A stretch of 64,000 bases of DNA from Oceanicaulis sp. (GTDB taxonomy: Bacteria > Pseudomonadota > Alphaproteobacteria > Caulobacterales > Maricaulaceae). The notes under the pieces are model-generated. The model ran no database searches. It saw nothing but the letters and a program-made list of their open reading frames with translations, and was not told where the DNA came from. The position numbers and the translations under genes are program-made. The stretch is taken from contig CP157796.1 in the NCBI GenBank assembly GCA_040112665.1, positions 746,813 through 810,812 on the forward strand. Reading direction: 5' to 3'. This document shows, piece after piece, positions 53,927-62,163 of this stretch. Every line of letters begins with the position of its first letter. The first letter of the stretch is position 1.

Positions 53927-54630
53927 GCGGCGCCCCCTGCGCCGAAACCCTCGCCGCAGATCTTGCGCGAGGCGATGAGAGAAGACGGTCGGCGCGGGCG
54001 GCCGTTCGGCCGAACGCAATTGCGAAGGTTCTAGAAGCCGGACGAAACGCCCGCGCCCGGTGCTGTGAGTACGGGCCGATACCTTACGGTTGCTGTATAG
54101 CCCAGCGGGTATGGCTTGCTTCGCCCCGCTCAGCCGGCCCCGGTCACGCCGGGGTGGGCCATTGCGGGGTTTGGGCGCGCTTCGCCGGGATTTCGACCTC
54201 GGTCACCCCGGAAAGACCGCCGCCTCGCATCCAGCCCGGGGATTTCCCCAGGCTGAAGCGGCCGCCCCGCCGGACACCGCCCCTCACCCCGACCGTGACG
54301 CGTCGCGACCGCCGCCTTAACCGGGTGAAGAGGGGGAGAAGTATACCGGCGGCGCGAAAGAGGCGGATAAGGCCGGGGATAACGACCGGCCCACCGCCCT
54401 GAATTCCCGGCCGAACCCCCGGACCTGATCCGGGGGAAGAGCCGGGACCTTGCGCAGGATAGGGCGGCCACGCTCACACTTTGCTTCCCACCCCTCGTTT
54501 CCCGGCCAAGCGCGTCAGCGCGCCGAGCCGGGACCCACCGGAAACACTCAGCAATCCTGGCTGAGCGCATGCGGTAGATCCCGTGTCTCCCTCCGGTCGC
54601 ACGGGAAGCGAGGGGGGGAAGGACAGGCCC
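53927..54630. other. Non-coding 0.7-kb stretch rich in inverted repeats
   Basis: No convincing coding frame, tRNA or rRNA. It contains short hairpins (54416-54436; TCCCGGC...GCCGGGA near 54507-54535; TCCCGTG...CACGGGA near 54579-54604) and phrases such as CCGGGACCCACCGG that look like decayed palindromic intergenic repeats. Asd and the convergent amidase gene bound it. Confidence 0.5.
54416..54436. repeat. Perfect 8-bp-stem palindromic element
   Basis: CCCCCGGA and TCCGGGGG pair around CCTGA. The wording CCCCGGA-N5-TCCGGGG is common between genes in alphaproteobacteria as a dispersed palindromic repeat. No T tract follows, so termination is unlikely. Confidence 0.5.
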
Positions 54631-55554
54631 CTACCCCAGCCGCGCCAGCGGAAAGCTGAACGCGGCGGTCCAGTTCGGCGCGTCGACGAGCTGGGCGGCG
54701 CGCAGCTCGCCGCAGACGCTCGAGATGAGATACGCGTCCTCGGGGCTGAGGCCGCGCAGCGCGCAGAGCCGGTCGATCATTTCCATCACGGCGGTGCGGG
54801 CGGCCTCGACGAAGTCGGGACCGATCCCGGTGGTGGTCAGGCGCGGCTCGGGCTCGGGCATGGCGCTCGCTGGCGCTTCGACGACGGGCGCGCGCGGCGC
54901 GGCGCCGGGCATGAGCTCGACCTTGAGGACGAGCTCGGTCCCGGTCTCGATCGCGGTTCCGCACACCTCGCCGTCGCCCTGGGCGGCGTGACCGTCACCG
55001 GCGGACAGAAGCGCGCCGTCGGCTTCCACCGGCAGGATGATCTTCGAGCCCGCGACCAGATCGCGGCAGTCGAGATTGCCGCCTGTACGCCAGGGCGGGA
55101 TGATCGCATGGCGGCCCGGTGCGCCGGGGCTGACCCCCAGCGTGCCCATGAAGGGGCGGAGCGGCGCTGAGGCGATCCCGCCGGGATAGACCGCCTCGCT
55201 GCGCATCCGATCCACGCGCCAGGCGCGGAAGACCGGCTCGGGGAACTGATCTGACAGAAGCCCGAAGCCGGGAATGTTCGCCGTCCAGCCCCAGTCGGCC
55301 GTGGCCAGCTCGGCGATGGTGACGATGAGCGCGTCGCCCGGCGCGGCGCCCTCCACCGCGATCGGACCGGTCACCGGATTGACCTTCGCCTGGTCGAGCG
55401 AGCGAATCCGGTCGTCACCGCTTTCGGGGCTGAAATGGCCGTAGCCGGCGTCGAGCGCGCTGAGCGCGACTGACTCGCCGGGCGCGATCATGATCGCGGG
55501 GGGCCGGTCCGGCCGCCAGTCGCAATGACGATGGTCGTGCAGGGTTCTCAACAT
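54631..55554 (-). CDS. Acetamidase/formamidase family protein
   Basis: 307 residues. FmdA/AmdA features: PGESVALSALDAGYG, VNPVTGPIAVEGAAPGDAL, FMGTLGVSPGAPGRHAIIPPWRTGGNLDCRDL and GDGHAAQGDGEVCGTAIE. The family hydrolyses formamide or short amides to ammonium and acid. No urea or amide transport genes are adjacent, so the substrate is unknown. The ATG at 55554 lies 98 bp from the divergent serB-like start. Confidence 0.88.
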   Translation of the reverse strand: MLRTLHDHRHCDWRPDRPPAIMIAPGESVALSALDAGYGHFSPESGDDRIRSLDQAKVNPVTGPIAVEGAAPGDALIVTIAELATADWGWTANIPGFGLLSDQFPEPVFRAWRVDRMRSEAVYPGGIASAPLRPFMGTLGVSPGAPGRHAIIPPWRTGGNLDCRDLVAGSKIILPVEADGALLSAGDGHAAQGDGEVCGTAIETGTELVLKVELMPGAAPRAPVVEAPASAMPEPEPRLTTTGIGPDFVEAARTAVMEMIDRLCALRGLSPEDAYLISSVCGELRAAQLVDAPNWTAAFSFPLARLG

Positions 55555-55652
55555 GGAGGCTCAACGCGTTGCAGGTGCTGTTGCGCGTGGGCTGTGGCCA
55601 AGCCGGACGCCCGGCGCTATGAAGCCAACCCCTCGCCCCGGAAGACCGATCC

Positions 55653-56321
55653 ATGAGCCGTCTCATCATCTTCGACGTGGACTCCACGCTGCTCGCGGTG
55701 GAAAGCCTCGACTTCGCGGTCGAGCGCGCGCTGCAGGCCGCGCCCGAAGGGCCCGAGCGCACGGCGCGCCTGAAAGAGATCACCGAGCGCGGCATGGAAG
55801 GCGCGCTCGACTTCCGCGCCTCGCTGGAACAGCGCCTGTCCATCGCCTCGCTGAGCCGCTCGGACGTCGAGGAGGCGCGCGAAGCGCTTCGCAGCCACGC
55901 CACGCCGGGCATGGCCGACCTCATCGAAACGCTGCGCGCCAGGAACTGCGACGTCGCTGCGGTGTCGGGCGGGTTCTACGATCTCGTCGAACCGGTCCTG
56001 CGCGACATGGGGCTCGAACCCGGCGAGATGCGCGCCAACCGGTTCGTTTTCGACGGCGAGGCGGTGGCCGGGTTCGACCGGGCCAATCCGCTCTCGCGCT
56101 CGGGCGGCAAGGCGAACGTGGTCAAGGGTCTGAAGACGCTGACAGGACGGCCGCTGGCGGTGATGGTCGGCGACGGCATGACCGATTACGAAGCCTTCGC
56201 CCAGGGCGCGGCGGACAGCTTCATCGGCTTCGGCGGCGTGGTCGTACGCGATCCGGTCAAGGCCAAGGCGCCCGCCTTCGCCGACACGGTGGACGAGCTG
56301 TCGAAAATGCTCGTCGGCTGA
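55653..56321 (+). CDS. HAD phosphatase, phosphoserine phosphatase-like
   Basis: 222 residues. HAD motif I is IIFDVDSTLLAVESLD, motif II VSGGFYDLVEP, motif III/IV VVKGLK and MVGDGMTDYEAF. The EGALDFRASLEQRLSI segment matches SerB's cap helices, so phosphoserine phosphatase is the best guess, though thrH-like activity is possible. Shorter than E. coli SerB because the N-terminal regulatory domain is missing, as is usual for small versions. Confidence 0.82.
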   Translation: MSRLIIFDVDSTLLAVESLDFAVERALQAAPEGPERTARLKEITERGMEGALDFRASLEQRLSIASLSRSDVEEAREALRSHATPGMADLIETLRARNCDVAAVSGGFYDLVEPVLRDMGLEPGEMRANRFVFDGEAVAGFDRANPLSRSGGKANVVKGLKTLTGRPLAVMVGDGMTDYEAFAQGAADSFIGFGGVVVRDPVKAKAPAFADTVDELSKMLVG

Positions 56322-56406
56322 GCTTCGGCCGCAGAAACGCCGCTTGCCAAAATCTTTCGCCGGCCCCAATAGCGCGCAGCTTTCACCGTTTGGGGCCTGT
56401 CGCGCC

Positions 56407-57156
56407 ATGAACGCCCTTGCGCCGGTCCGCCGCCCCTTGTTCGGCGAGAACCTCACCGCATCCCTGATCGAAGGGCTGGCGAGCCGGGGTTGGGCGCATG
56501 CGCCCGGCGCGCTCGATCCCGAACTCGCCGACGCGCTGCGCGAGGAAGCCGTCCTGTTCGACCTCGCCGGGGAGACCGAGACCGGCCGGATAGGCCGCCG
56601 CGCGGACGAGACCGAGAAGCTGAAGGTCCGAAAGACCCGCATCGCCTGGCTGGACGGCGCCTCCCCGGCGCAGAAGCGGTTTCTCGCCGGCGCCGAGGCG
56701 CTGCGGCTCGAGCTCAACCGCGCCTTCTATTTAGGGCTGTTCGAGTTCGAGGCCCATTACGCGGTCTATCCGCCCGGCGGGTTCTACGCCCGGCATCTGG
56801 ACGCCTTCCGTCAGACCCGCGGCGCGGGCGCGGCGGCGGGGCTGGGCGCGCAGGCGGGCCGCTCGCGGGTGGTCTCGCTGGTGGTGTTTCTCAATCCGGG
56901 CTGGACGCCGGAGCATGGCGGCGAGCTCGCGGTCTGGGACGGCGCGCCGGAGCGTTCCGACGGCCGGCCCGATCTCACAGCGCTCGACGCCGTGCCTCCG
57001 GCCGCCGTCATCGCGCCCGAACATGGCGGCGTCGTTCTGATGCTCTCTGAGAGCGTGCCGCACGAGGTGCGGCTGAGCCTTGCGACCCGCTATGCGCTGG
57101 CGGGCTGGTTCCGGGTCAACGCCTCGGTGGGCGGCGCGCTCGATCCGGCGCGCTGA
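56407..57156 (+). CDS. 2OG-Fe(II) oxygenase, prolyl-4-hydroxylase-like
   Basis: 249 residues from the ATG at 56407. The iron motif reads YPPGGFYARHLDAF (HxD, near residue 130) and the distal His is in SESVPHEVRLSLATRYALAGWFR; FLNPGWTPEHGGELAVWDG between them is typical of P4H-type enzymes. Probably hydroxylates a protein or small-molecule target; substrate unknown. Confidence 0.85.
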   Translation: MNALAPVRRPLFGENLTASLIEGLASRGWAHAPGALDPELADALREEAVLFDLAGETETGRIGRRADETEKLKVRKTRIAWLDGASPAQKRFLAGAEALRLELNRAFYLGLFEFEAHYAVYPPGGFYARHLDAFRQTRGAGAAAGLGAQAGRSRVVSLVVFLNPGWTPEHGGELAVWDGAPERSDGRPDLTALDAVPPAAVIAPEHGGVVLMLSESVPHEVRLSLATRYALAGWFRVNASVGGALDPAR

Positions 57157-57195
57157 GCGAGGCAACCGGCGCGCCCGGCGGGGCGTTTTCGGTCC

Positions 57196-58047
57196 ATGAC
57201 CGAGAAACTTCAAACCGGCCACAGCTTCGCCGACATGGGCGCTCTGATCCGCGCCGAGATCGACAATGCGCGCGCCGCGCTGGCCCGGGTCGAGACCGAT
57301 CCGCTCTACGCGGTGCACGAGGCGCGCAAGGCGATCAAGAAGGCGCGCTCGAACGCGCGGCTGATCCGCAAGGGCGACAAGCGCGCCTCCAAACGCGTCA
57401 ACGCCGCAGGCCGGCGCGCCGCGCATGTGCTGGAAGAAGCGCGCGACGCCGACAGCCTCGAGCAGATCGCGCGCGCCGCCGGGCTTCACTGCGAGCGGCC
57501 GGAGATCGCGGCGGTCTATCGCGCCGAAGCCAGGCGCGCGCGCCGCGATTCAGAGCGCGTGGACCGGGTGCGCGCAGCCGGCCAGTGCCGGGCGCTGCTC
57601 GACGAGATGGCCGCCGAAGCCGCCAAGGCGGACCTGACCGATGATCCCGACAAGGCGATGGCGAAGGGGCTGGCGCGCACCTACAAGCGCGCCGTGAAGC
57701 GATACGAGGCGGCGGCGGACTCGCCGTCGGGCGAGACGCTGCACGAGCTCAGGAAACGGGTGAAGGACTGGCGCTATCACACCACGGCGCTGAAGAACGT
57801 CTGGCCGGGCGGGGTGAAGAAAAAGCGCAAGAAGGCGAAGACGGTCGCAGACCTGATCGGCGATCACCACGACCTCACCCGGCTGATCGAGCGGCTCGAC
57901 GACCGGCAGGGCGAGCATCTGGACGAGGCGATCGATCTTCTCAAAGCCCGGCGCAAGGCGCTTGAGAAGAAGGCGCTGAAGAAGGCCAGGAAGCTCTTCA
58001 AGAAAGACCCCTCCGAGGCGAAGGACGCGCTGAAGGAGGCGGCATAG
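57196..58047 (+). CDS. CHAD domain-containing protein
   Basis: 283 residues, highly charged and helical. Conserved His/Lys patches: VHEARKAIKKARSNARLIRK and ETLHELRKRVKDWRYHTTALK, the two halves of the CHAD domain, which binds inorganic polyphosphate. No CYTH domain is fused. The C-terminus is Lys-rich. A bidirectional terminator follows. Confidence 0.88.
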   Translation: MTEKLQTGHSFADMGALIRAEIDNARAALARVETDPLYAVHEARKAIKKARSNARLIRKGDKRASKRVNAAGRRAAHVLEEARDADSLEQIARAAGLHCERPEIAAVYRAEARRARRDSERVDRVRAAGQCRALLDEMAAEAAKADLTDDPDKAMAKGLARTYKRAVKRYEAAADSPSGETLHELRKRVKDWRYHTTALKNVWPGGVKKKRKKAKTVADLIGDHHDLTRLIERLDDRQGEHLDEAIDLLKARRKALEKKALKKARKLFKKDPSEAKDALKEAA

Positions 58048-58078
58048 AAAACCCCGGCGCGGGCCGCGCCGGGGTTTT
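58048..58078. terminator. Bidirectional intrinsic terminator between CHAD gene and trxA
   Basis: AAAACCCCGGCGC (58048-58060), GGGCC loop, GCGCCGGGGTTTT (58066-58078): a perfect 13-bp arm pair with A and T tracts on both sides, serving the two convergent genes. Confidence 0.92.
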
Positions 58079-58098
58079 TAACGTCAGCAGTCAGCGTC

Positions 58099-58419
58099 TC
58101 AGACGTGGCTGGAGATCCACTGCTCGATCTTGGTCTTGGCCATGGCGCCGACCTGACGGCCGACTTCCTCGCCGTTCTTGAAGATCACCAGGGTGGGGAT
58201 GCCGCGCACGCCGTATTTCGACGGCGCCATCGGGTTCTGGTCGATATTGACCTTGGCCACGGTGATCTTGCCGGACTGTTCCTTGGCGATCTCCTCGAGC
58301 GCCGGGCCGATCTGCTTGCACGGGCCGCACCATTCCGCCCAGAAGTCCACCAGGACCGGGCCGTCGGCCTTCAGCACGTCGGATTCGAAGGTGTCGTCGG
58401 AAACCGCTTTGGTCGCCAT
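58099..58419 (-). CDS. trxA: TrxA, thioredoxin
   Basis: 106 residues from the ATG at 58419 (AGGAGC 8 nt upstream). VLVDFWAEWCGPCKQIGPAL carries the redox pair W-C-G-P-C (near residues 30-34); YGVRGIPTLVIFKNGE has the cis-Pro loop. General cytoplasmic disulfide reductase. trxA downstream of addA is a common alphaproteobacterial arrangement. Confidence 0.95.
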   Translation of the reverse strand: MATKAVSDDTFESDVLKADGPVLVDFWAEWCGPCKQIGPALEEIAKEQSGKITVAKVNIDQNPMAPSKYGVRGIPTLVIFKNGEEVGRQVGAMAKTKIEQWISSHV

Positions 58420-58515
58420 GAGCCATGCTCCTTGACTGAATCGATTAAACGACTCGCGTGCGCCGCACGCCGCCGCTTTCGGTGTGCGCACACCTAGGAA
58501 GGCGCGGCCCGCCGG

Positions 58516-61500
58516 TCAAGCAGGACGCCGCGCGCCGGCCTTCGCCAGCACCGCGTCCAGCCGGTCTTCGGGCAGCGCCATCAGGCGCGGCGCGTCGGTC
58601 CATAAAAGCGCGCAGCGCACCGGCTTGTCCGGGTGCAGCGCCCGCAAAAGCGCCCGATACGCCGCCATCTGCGCGATATATGCGTCCGGCACGTCCTCCA
58701 CCCGTTCGGGCGGCGGGCGGTTGGTCTTGTAGTCCACGATCAGGACTTCGTGATCGGTGACGACCAGACGGTCGATCTGCCCGTTCACCACCACGCCCTC
58801 GGGCAGGCCCGGCGCGCGGCCCGAAACCGCCGCCTCGGCGCGCGAGCCCGGTCCGAACAGCGGCGCGAACTCAGGATCGGCGATGACGCGCAGGGTCTCG
58901 CTTGCGATCTCGGCGCGCTCGGCTTCGGAGAGGTCGGGCTGGGCGGCGAGATAACGCGCCGCGCTCGCCTCCCGGCGGGCCTGGGGGATGTCGGGAAGGG
59001 TCTGAAGAAGCTTGTGGATCAGCGCGCCGCGCCTGAAGCGCCGCTCGCCGCCTTCGGCCAGGGGCGACAGGGGCGCGGGCTCGAACCCGGCCTCCTCGTC
59101 GTCGAGCAGGCGCGAGGGCGCGGCCGCGCGCGGTGCGGCGGGTTCCGCAGACGGGGCGGACCTGACCCAGGCGGGCAGGACCGGCGCGGCCTTCCGGCGT
59201 GCGGCGGCCTCGCCGAGCTGGGCGGGATCGGCGCCGAAGCGCAGGCCGGGACCGGCCTCCCAGCCGTTCTCCTCGGCGACCGCGTCGAGCGGGGTGCGGA
59301 TCTCGCGCCAGTCCGCCCCGGTGAAGGCCCGGCTCGCCCGGTCGTGCCAGCTGCCCGGATCGACCTTGCCGCCGTTGCCGTGGCAATGCCCGCAGATCAC
59401 CAGCCGGTCGCGCGCGCGCGTCATCGCGACGTAGAACAGGCGCTGATACTCGCCGTCTATTTCGAGCTGGCGTTCGTCCTTGATCGCCTCGACGAGGCGC
59501 GGCGGGGACTTGCTGTCCGGCGACCAGACGAGCCCCGCGCTGTCATGCACGTAGAGCCCGCCCGAGCGGTCCCTGGGGATCTGGGTGGTGTCGGGCAGGA
59601 AGACGATCGGCGCTTCAAGGCCCTTCGCGCCGTGCACGGTCATCACCCGCACCTCGTCGCGCCCCGCCTCCATCTCGCGCTTGATCTCTGCGGCGTCCGC
59701 GCTGGTCTCCGCCACGAAGCGGGCCAGCGAAGGCGCGCCGTCGCGCTCATGGGCCAGCGCGCGGGAGAGAAACTCCTCGGCCGGATCGCGCGCTTCTTCG
59801 CCGAGCCGCGCATAAAGCCGGGCGAGCCGGCTTTCCCCGGTCCCGCTCGCCTGATGCAGGAAGCGCGCAAAAAAGCCATAGGGCGCGTCGAGCTCGACCC
59901 GGGCGCGAGCCTCTTCGAGCGCCTGGCGCGCCTCGGCGAAGCGCGGGTCGTCGAAATGGCGCAGCTTCTCCCAGAGCCGGCGTCCGGGCCGGCGGCTGAG
60001 ATCGAACAGCGCGTCGTCGTCGATGGGCGGTTTGTCTGACCCAAGCGGATGGAAGAACGGGCTTTTCAGCACCTCGGCCAGGGACAGGTCGTCCTCGGGC
60101 AGAAGCGCGAATTTCGCAAGGCTCAGAAGGTCCTCGACCACCAGCTGGTCGGGCAGGGTCATCCGGTCGGCGCCGGCCACGGGCACCGCTTTGAGCTTCA
60201 GCCGGCGGATGATCTCCTCGAACAGGCCGCCGCGCTTCCTGACCAGCACCACGACGTCGCCGGCGGTGGCGGGGCGCTGTTTCCAGCCGAGCTTTTCGTC
60301 CCAGACCGCGTCTCCGCGTGCGATCAGGGCGCGGATCTCCTCGGCGACCGCCTCGGCGAGCTGGTTGCGGGCGCTGTCCTTGCGCTCGGCGTCGACCGGG
60401 CGCAGGTCGAGATCGTCTTCCTCGGGGCTTTCAGGCTTGGGCACGGCCGGCCAGATCTCGACACAGCCCGGCGTGTGCGCACGGGCGGCCTGGTGGCCCT
60501 CATAGCGGTGGAAAGCCAGGGAGTCGCGCGCCCGCTCGGTCTCGGGATCGCGCATCAGGAACTTGGTTTCCAGCGCCGCGGTCTCGTGCTTGCGCTCGGG
60601 CGCGGACAGGGCGGCGGCCTCGGCCTCGAAGGCGCGGTCGACGGCGGCGAGCACTTCCCCGGCGGAGCGGAAGGAGACGGTCAGAGGCGGGCTGTCGAAT
60701 TTCAGCCCGGCCTCCGTCGCATCGCGTTCGAGCTTCAGGCGCTGGGCCAGGAACTCCGCCGGATCGGCGTTCTGAAACGAGTAGATCGACTGCTTCTCGT
60801 CGCCGACGCAGAAGACCGTGCGCGGGGTGTCCCGCTCCGCGCCCGCCCCGGCGAAGAACTCCTCGGTCACCGCGTTGATCACCGCCCATTGCTCGGGAGC
60901 GGTGTCCTGGGCCTCGTCGACGAGCACGTGGTCGAGCCCCTGATCGAGCTTGTAGAGCGCCCAGACCCGCGCCTCGGAATCGGTCAGCAGCCGGCGCGCC
61001 CGATCGACGAGATCGGAGAAATCGACCACGCGCCGCCGGTCGAGCCGCGCCTGGTATGCGTCGAGGAAACGCGCGGCGACGAGGAGGCCTGCACGGGTGA
61101 CCTGATTGGCGCGGGCCGCGGCGATGAAGGGCAGCACCTCGTCGGTGACGCGGTGGCGTTCAGAGCCTTCCTCGCCGAACAGCGTGACGAGGATGCGGTA
61201 GGTCTCGCCGAGCTTCTTGGGATAGATCGAGCCGGGCTTTTTCAGCGTGCCGGAGCTGGTCGTGAACCAGTCGAGATAGAGCCGGGTCGCCTCGGCCGGA
61301 TCGCGCTCGCCCATGGCCAGCACCTCGACAAGGCCGGCCGCGCTTTGCTCGCAGGTCTTGCCGGTTCCCGACTGAAGCGCGCTCAGCGCGGCGTCGAGAT
61401 CGTCCACCGCCGTCTCGTTCCAGACGATCTCATGGGCGCGGTCTGCGTCGAGTTCGGGCGGCACGTCGAGCGCAAGGCTCGCCCGGTCCATGACGATCTC

Positions 61501-62163
61501 GACCGAACCGGCCTCTGCGAGCACGGCTTGCAGATGGTGACGCTTTCCGGCCGCGAAATCGCACAGCGTGGTGATCGCATCCGCGCCGCAGGCGTCCAGA
61601 AGCGCGGCGATCGCGCCGGCGACGTCCCCGTCAGGCGCGCGCACGGCTTCGGCGAAGACCGCCTCCATCGCTTCGGCGCGCAGGGCCAGGCCCGCCGCGT
61701 CATCCTGCACCTCGAAGCCCGGCGGCAGACCGGCCTCAAGCGGGAAGCGGCGCAGAAGGGACTCGCAGAAGGCGTGCAGGGTCTGGATCTTCAGCCCGCC
61801 GGGGGTTTCCAGCGCGCGGGCGAACAGACGCCGCGCCGCGGCGAGATCGGGCCGCCCCGCCCCGCCGGTCAGATCGTCGAGCGCGTCCGAAAGCGCGGCG
61901 TCGTCCATGGTCGACCAGCCGCCGAGCTTTCTGAACAATCGGGCCTGCATCTCGCCGGCCGCAGCCTTGGTGAAGGTCACGCACAGGATGCGGTCCGGCG
62001 CCGCGCCGGCCAGCAGCAGCCGCGCCACCCGATCAACCAGCACGCGCGTCTTGCCCGAGCCCGCGTTCGCCTCGACGAAGACGCAGGCTTCGGGATCGGC
62101 TGCGGCGCGCTGAGCGGCGCTGGCGGATCTGACGATGTCGAGGTCGAAACCCGGCGCGCTCAT
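58516..62163 (-). CDS. addA: AddA, helicase-nuclease subunit for double-strand break repair
   Basis: 1215 residues from the ATG at 62163, overlapping the addB stop (ATGA). UvrD-type Walker A VEANAGSGKTRVLVDRVARL near residue 35, VLVDEAQDTAPEQW (motif II), FCVGDEKQSIYSFQNADP and VMTVHGAKGLEAPIVFLP; C-terminal nuclease motif EVLIVDYKTNRPPPE. Acts with AddB in RecBCD-like end resection. Confidence 0.94.
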   Translation of the reverse strand: MSAPGFDLDIVRSASAAQRAAADPEACVFVEANAGSGKTRVLVDRVARLLLAGAAPDRILCVTFTKAAAGEMQARLFRKLGGWSTMDDAALSDALDDLTGGAGRPDLAAARRLFARALETPGGLKIQTLHAFCESLLRRFPLEAGLPPGFEVQDDAAGLALRAEAMEAVFAEAVRAPDGDVAGAIAALLDACGADAITTLCDFAAGKRHHLQAVLAEAGSVEIVMDRASLALDVPPELDADRAHEIVWNETAVDDLDAALSALQSGTGKTCEQSAAGLVEVLAMGERDPAEATRLYLDWFTTSSGTLKKPGSIYPKKLGETYRILVTLFGEEGSERHRVTDEVLPFIAAARANQVTRAGLLVAARFLDAYQARLDRRRVVDFSDLVDRARRLLTDSEARVWALYKLDQGLDHVLVDEAQDTAPEQWAVINAVTEEFFAGAGAERDTPRTVFCVGDEKQSIYSFQNADPAEFLAQRLKLERDATEAGLKFDSPPLTVSFRSAGEVLAAVDRAFEAEAAALSAPERKHETAALETKFLMRDPETERARDSLAFHRYEGHQAARAHTPGCVEIWPAVPKPESPEEDDLDLRPVDAERKDSARNQLAEAVAEEIRALIARGDAVWDEKLGWKQRPATAGDVVVLVRKRGGLFEEIIRRLKLKAVPVAGADRMTLPDQLVVEDLLSLAKFALLPEDDLSLAEVLKSPFFHPLGSDKPPIDDDALFDLSRRPGRRLWEKLRHFDDPRFAEARQALEEARARVELDAPYGFFARFLHQASGTGESRLARLYARLGEEARDPAEEFLSRALAHERDGAPSLARFVAETSADAAEIKREMEAGRDEVRVMTVHGAKGLEAPIVFLPDTTQIPRDRSGGLYVHDSAGLVWSPDSKSPPRLVEAIKDERQLEIDGEYQRLFYVAMTRARDRLVICGHCHGNGGKVDPGSWHDRASRAFTGADWREIRTPLDAVAEENGWEAGPGLRFGADPAQLGEAAARRKAAPVLPAWVRSAPSAEPAAPRAAAPSRLLDDEEAGFEPAPLSPLAEGGERRFRRGALIHKLLQTLPDIPQARREASAARYLAAQPDLSEAERAEIASETLRVIADPEFAPLFGPGSRAEAAVSGRAPGLPEGVVVNGQIDRLVVTDHEVLIVDYKTNRPPPERVEDVPDAYIAQMAAYRALLRALHPDKPVRCALLWTDAPRLMALPEDRLDAVLAKAGARRPA

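Noticed and set aside
53927..54630. Possible tRNA or small RNA gene in the long intergenic stretch
   Set aside because: No cloverleaf, CCA or conserved tRNA boxes could be traced; hairpins look like repeats.
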